Origin: Anaerolineales bacterium
Lineage (GTDB): Bacteria > Chloroflexota > Anaerolineae > Anaerolineales > JABWBV01
NCBI GenBank assembly: GCA_027019845.1
Contig: JALUWE010000578.1
Span: 1 to 5,363 of the forward strand
Reading direction: 5' to 3'
DNA length: 5,363 bases
Under the pieces are notes generated by a model that saw nothing but the letters and a program-made list of their open reading frames with translations, was not told the origin of the DNA and did not search any database. Made by a program: the position numbers and the translations under genes. This document shows, in pieces, positions 5,313 to 5,363 of this stretch; the stretch's first letter is position 1; each line of letters starts with the position of its first letter.

Positions 5313-5363
5313 GGAGGGGGTGCGCTTTTGCGATCTGTGTAAGCTCTGTAAGTAAAAGACGAA

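Larger units (their letters stand above)
4963..5363. other. Intergenic region to the right edge, repeats but no gene
   Basis: I see no credible coding sequence on either strand; the open frame on the minus strand is made partly from repeat sequence. From left to right there is an ordinary stretch (4963-5090), then a composite of short dispersed repeats (about 5097-5312), then an AT-richer end. Within the composite a purine-rich tract with GGAGAC repeats and runs of four and five G (5171-5210) precedes the large palindrome. Confidence 0.6.

Overview
The window most likely comes from a bacterium of the Chloroflexota (Anaerolineae-like). This is inferred from three things: the type of two-subunit 2-oxoacid:ferredoxin oxidoreductase, a small cysteine-motif protein of a kind I associate with that phylum, and dispersed intergenic repeats common in such genomes. 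No rRNA or other decisive marker is present, so the placement is tentative. The DNA is moderately GC-rich. The protein-coding part is well organised and shows no sign of phage, transposase or CRISPR.

Layout. Positions 388 to 2 on the minus strand hold the 5' end of a gene for an exported protein that runs off the left edge. A divergent intergenic region (389-792) follows; its clearest signal is a near-consensus sigma-70 promoter for the rightward genes, followed by a perfect 15-bp palindrome that looks like an operator. Rightward come a GntR/FCD regulator (793-1473), a fused gamma-alpha subunit of 2-oxoacid:ferredoxin oxidoreductase (korA-like, 1506-3368) and its beta subunit (korB-like, 3371-4420). 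A 143-bp gap leads to a small cysteine-rich protein gene (4564-4908), which is closed by a strong intrinsic terminator (4931-4962). The last 400 bp (4963-5363) hold no gene. They contain a composite of dispersed repeats: two inverted 35-bp elements enclosing a perfect 28-bp palindrome, plus short direct repeats.

How the genes work together. The regulator, korA and korB are closely spaced and probably form one operon. KorA and KorB together make a thiamine-diphosphate and [4Fe-4S] enzyme that oxidatively decarboxylates a 2-oxoacid to an acyl-CoA and reduces ferredoxin (or runs the reverse reaction). The FCD regulator, a class that usually senses small carboxylates through a bound metal, plausibly senses the substrate or a relative of it and represses its own operon through the palindrome. 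No ferredoxin subunit is encoded here, so the electron carrier must come from elsewhere. The small cysteine-rich gene may be reached by readthrough, since I see no terminator after korB.

I did not find a clearly new multi-gene system. The items most worth following up are the small cysteine-motif protein, the operator and altered metal-site motif of the regulator, and the composite repeat at the right end.
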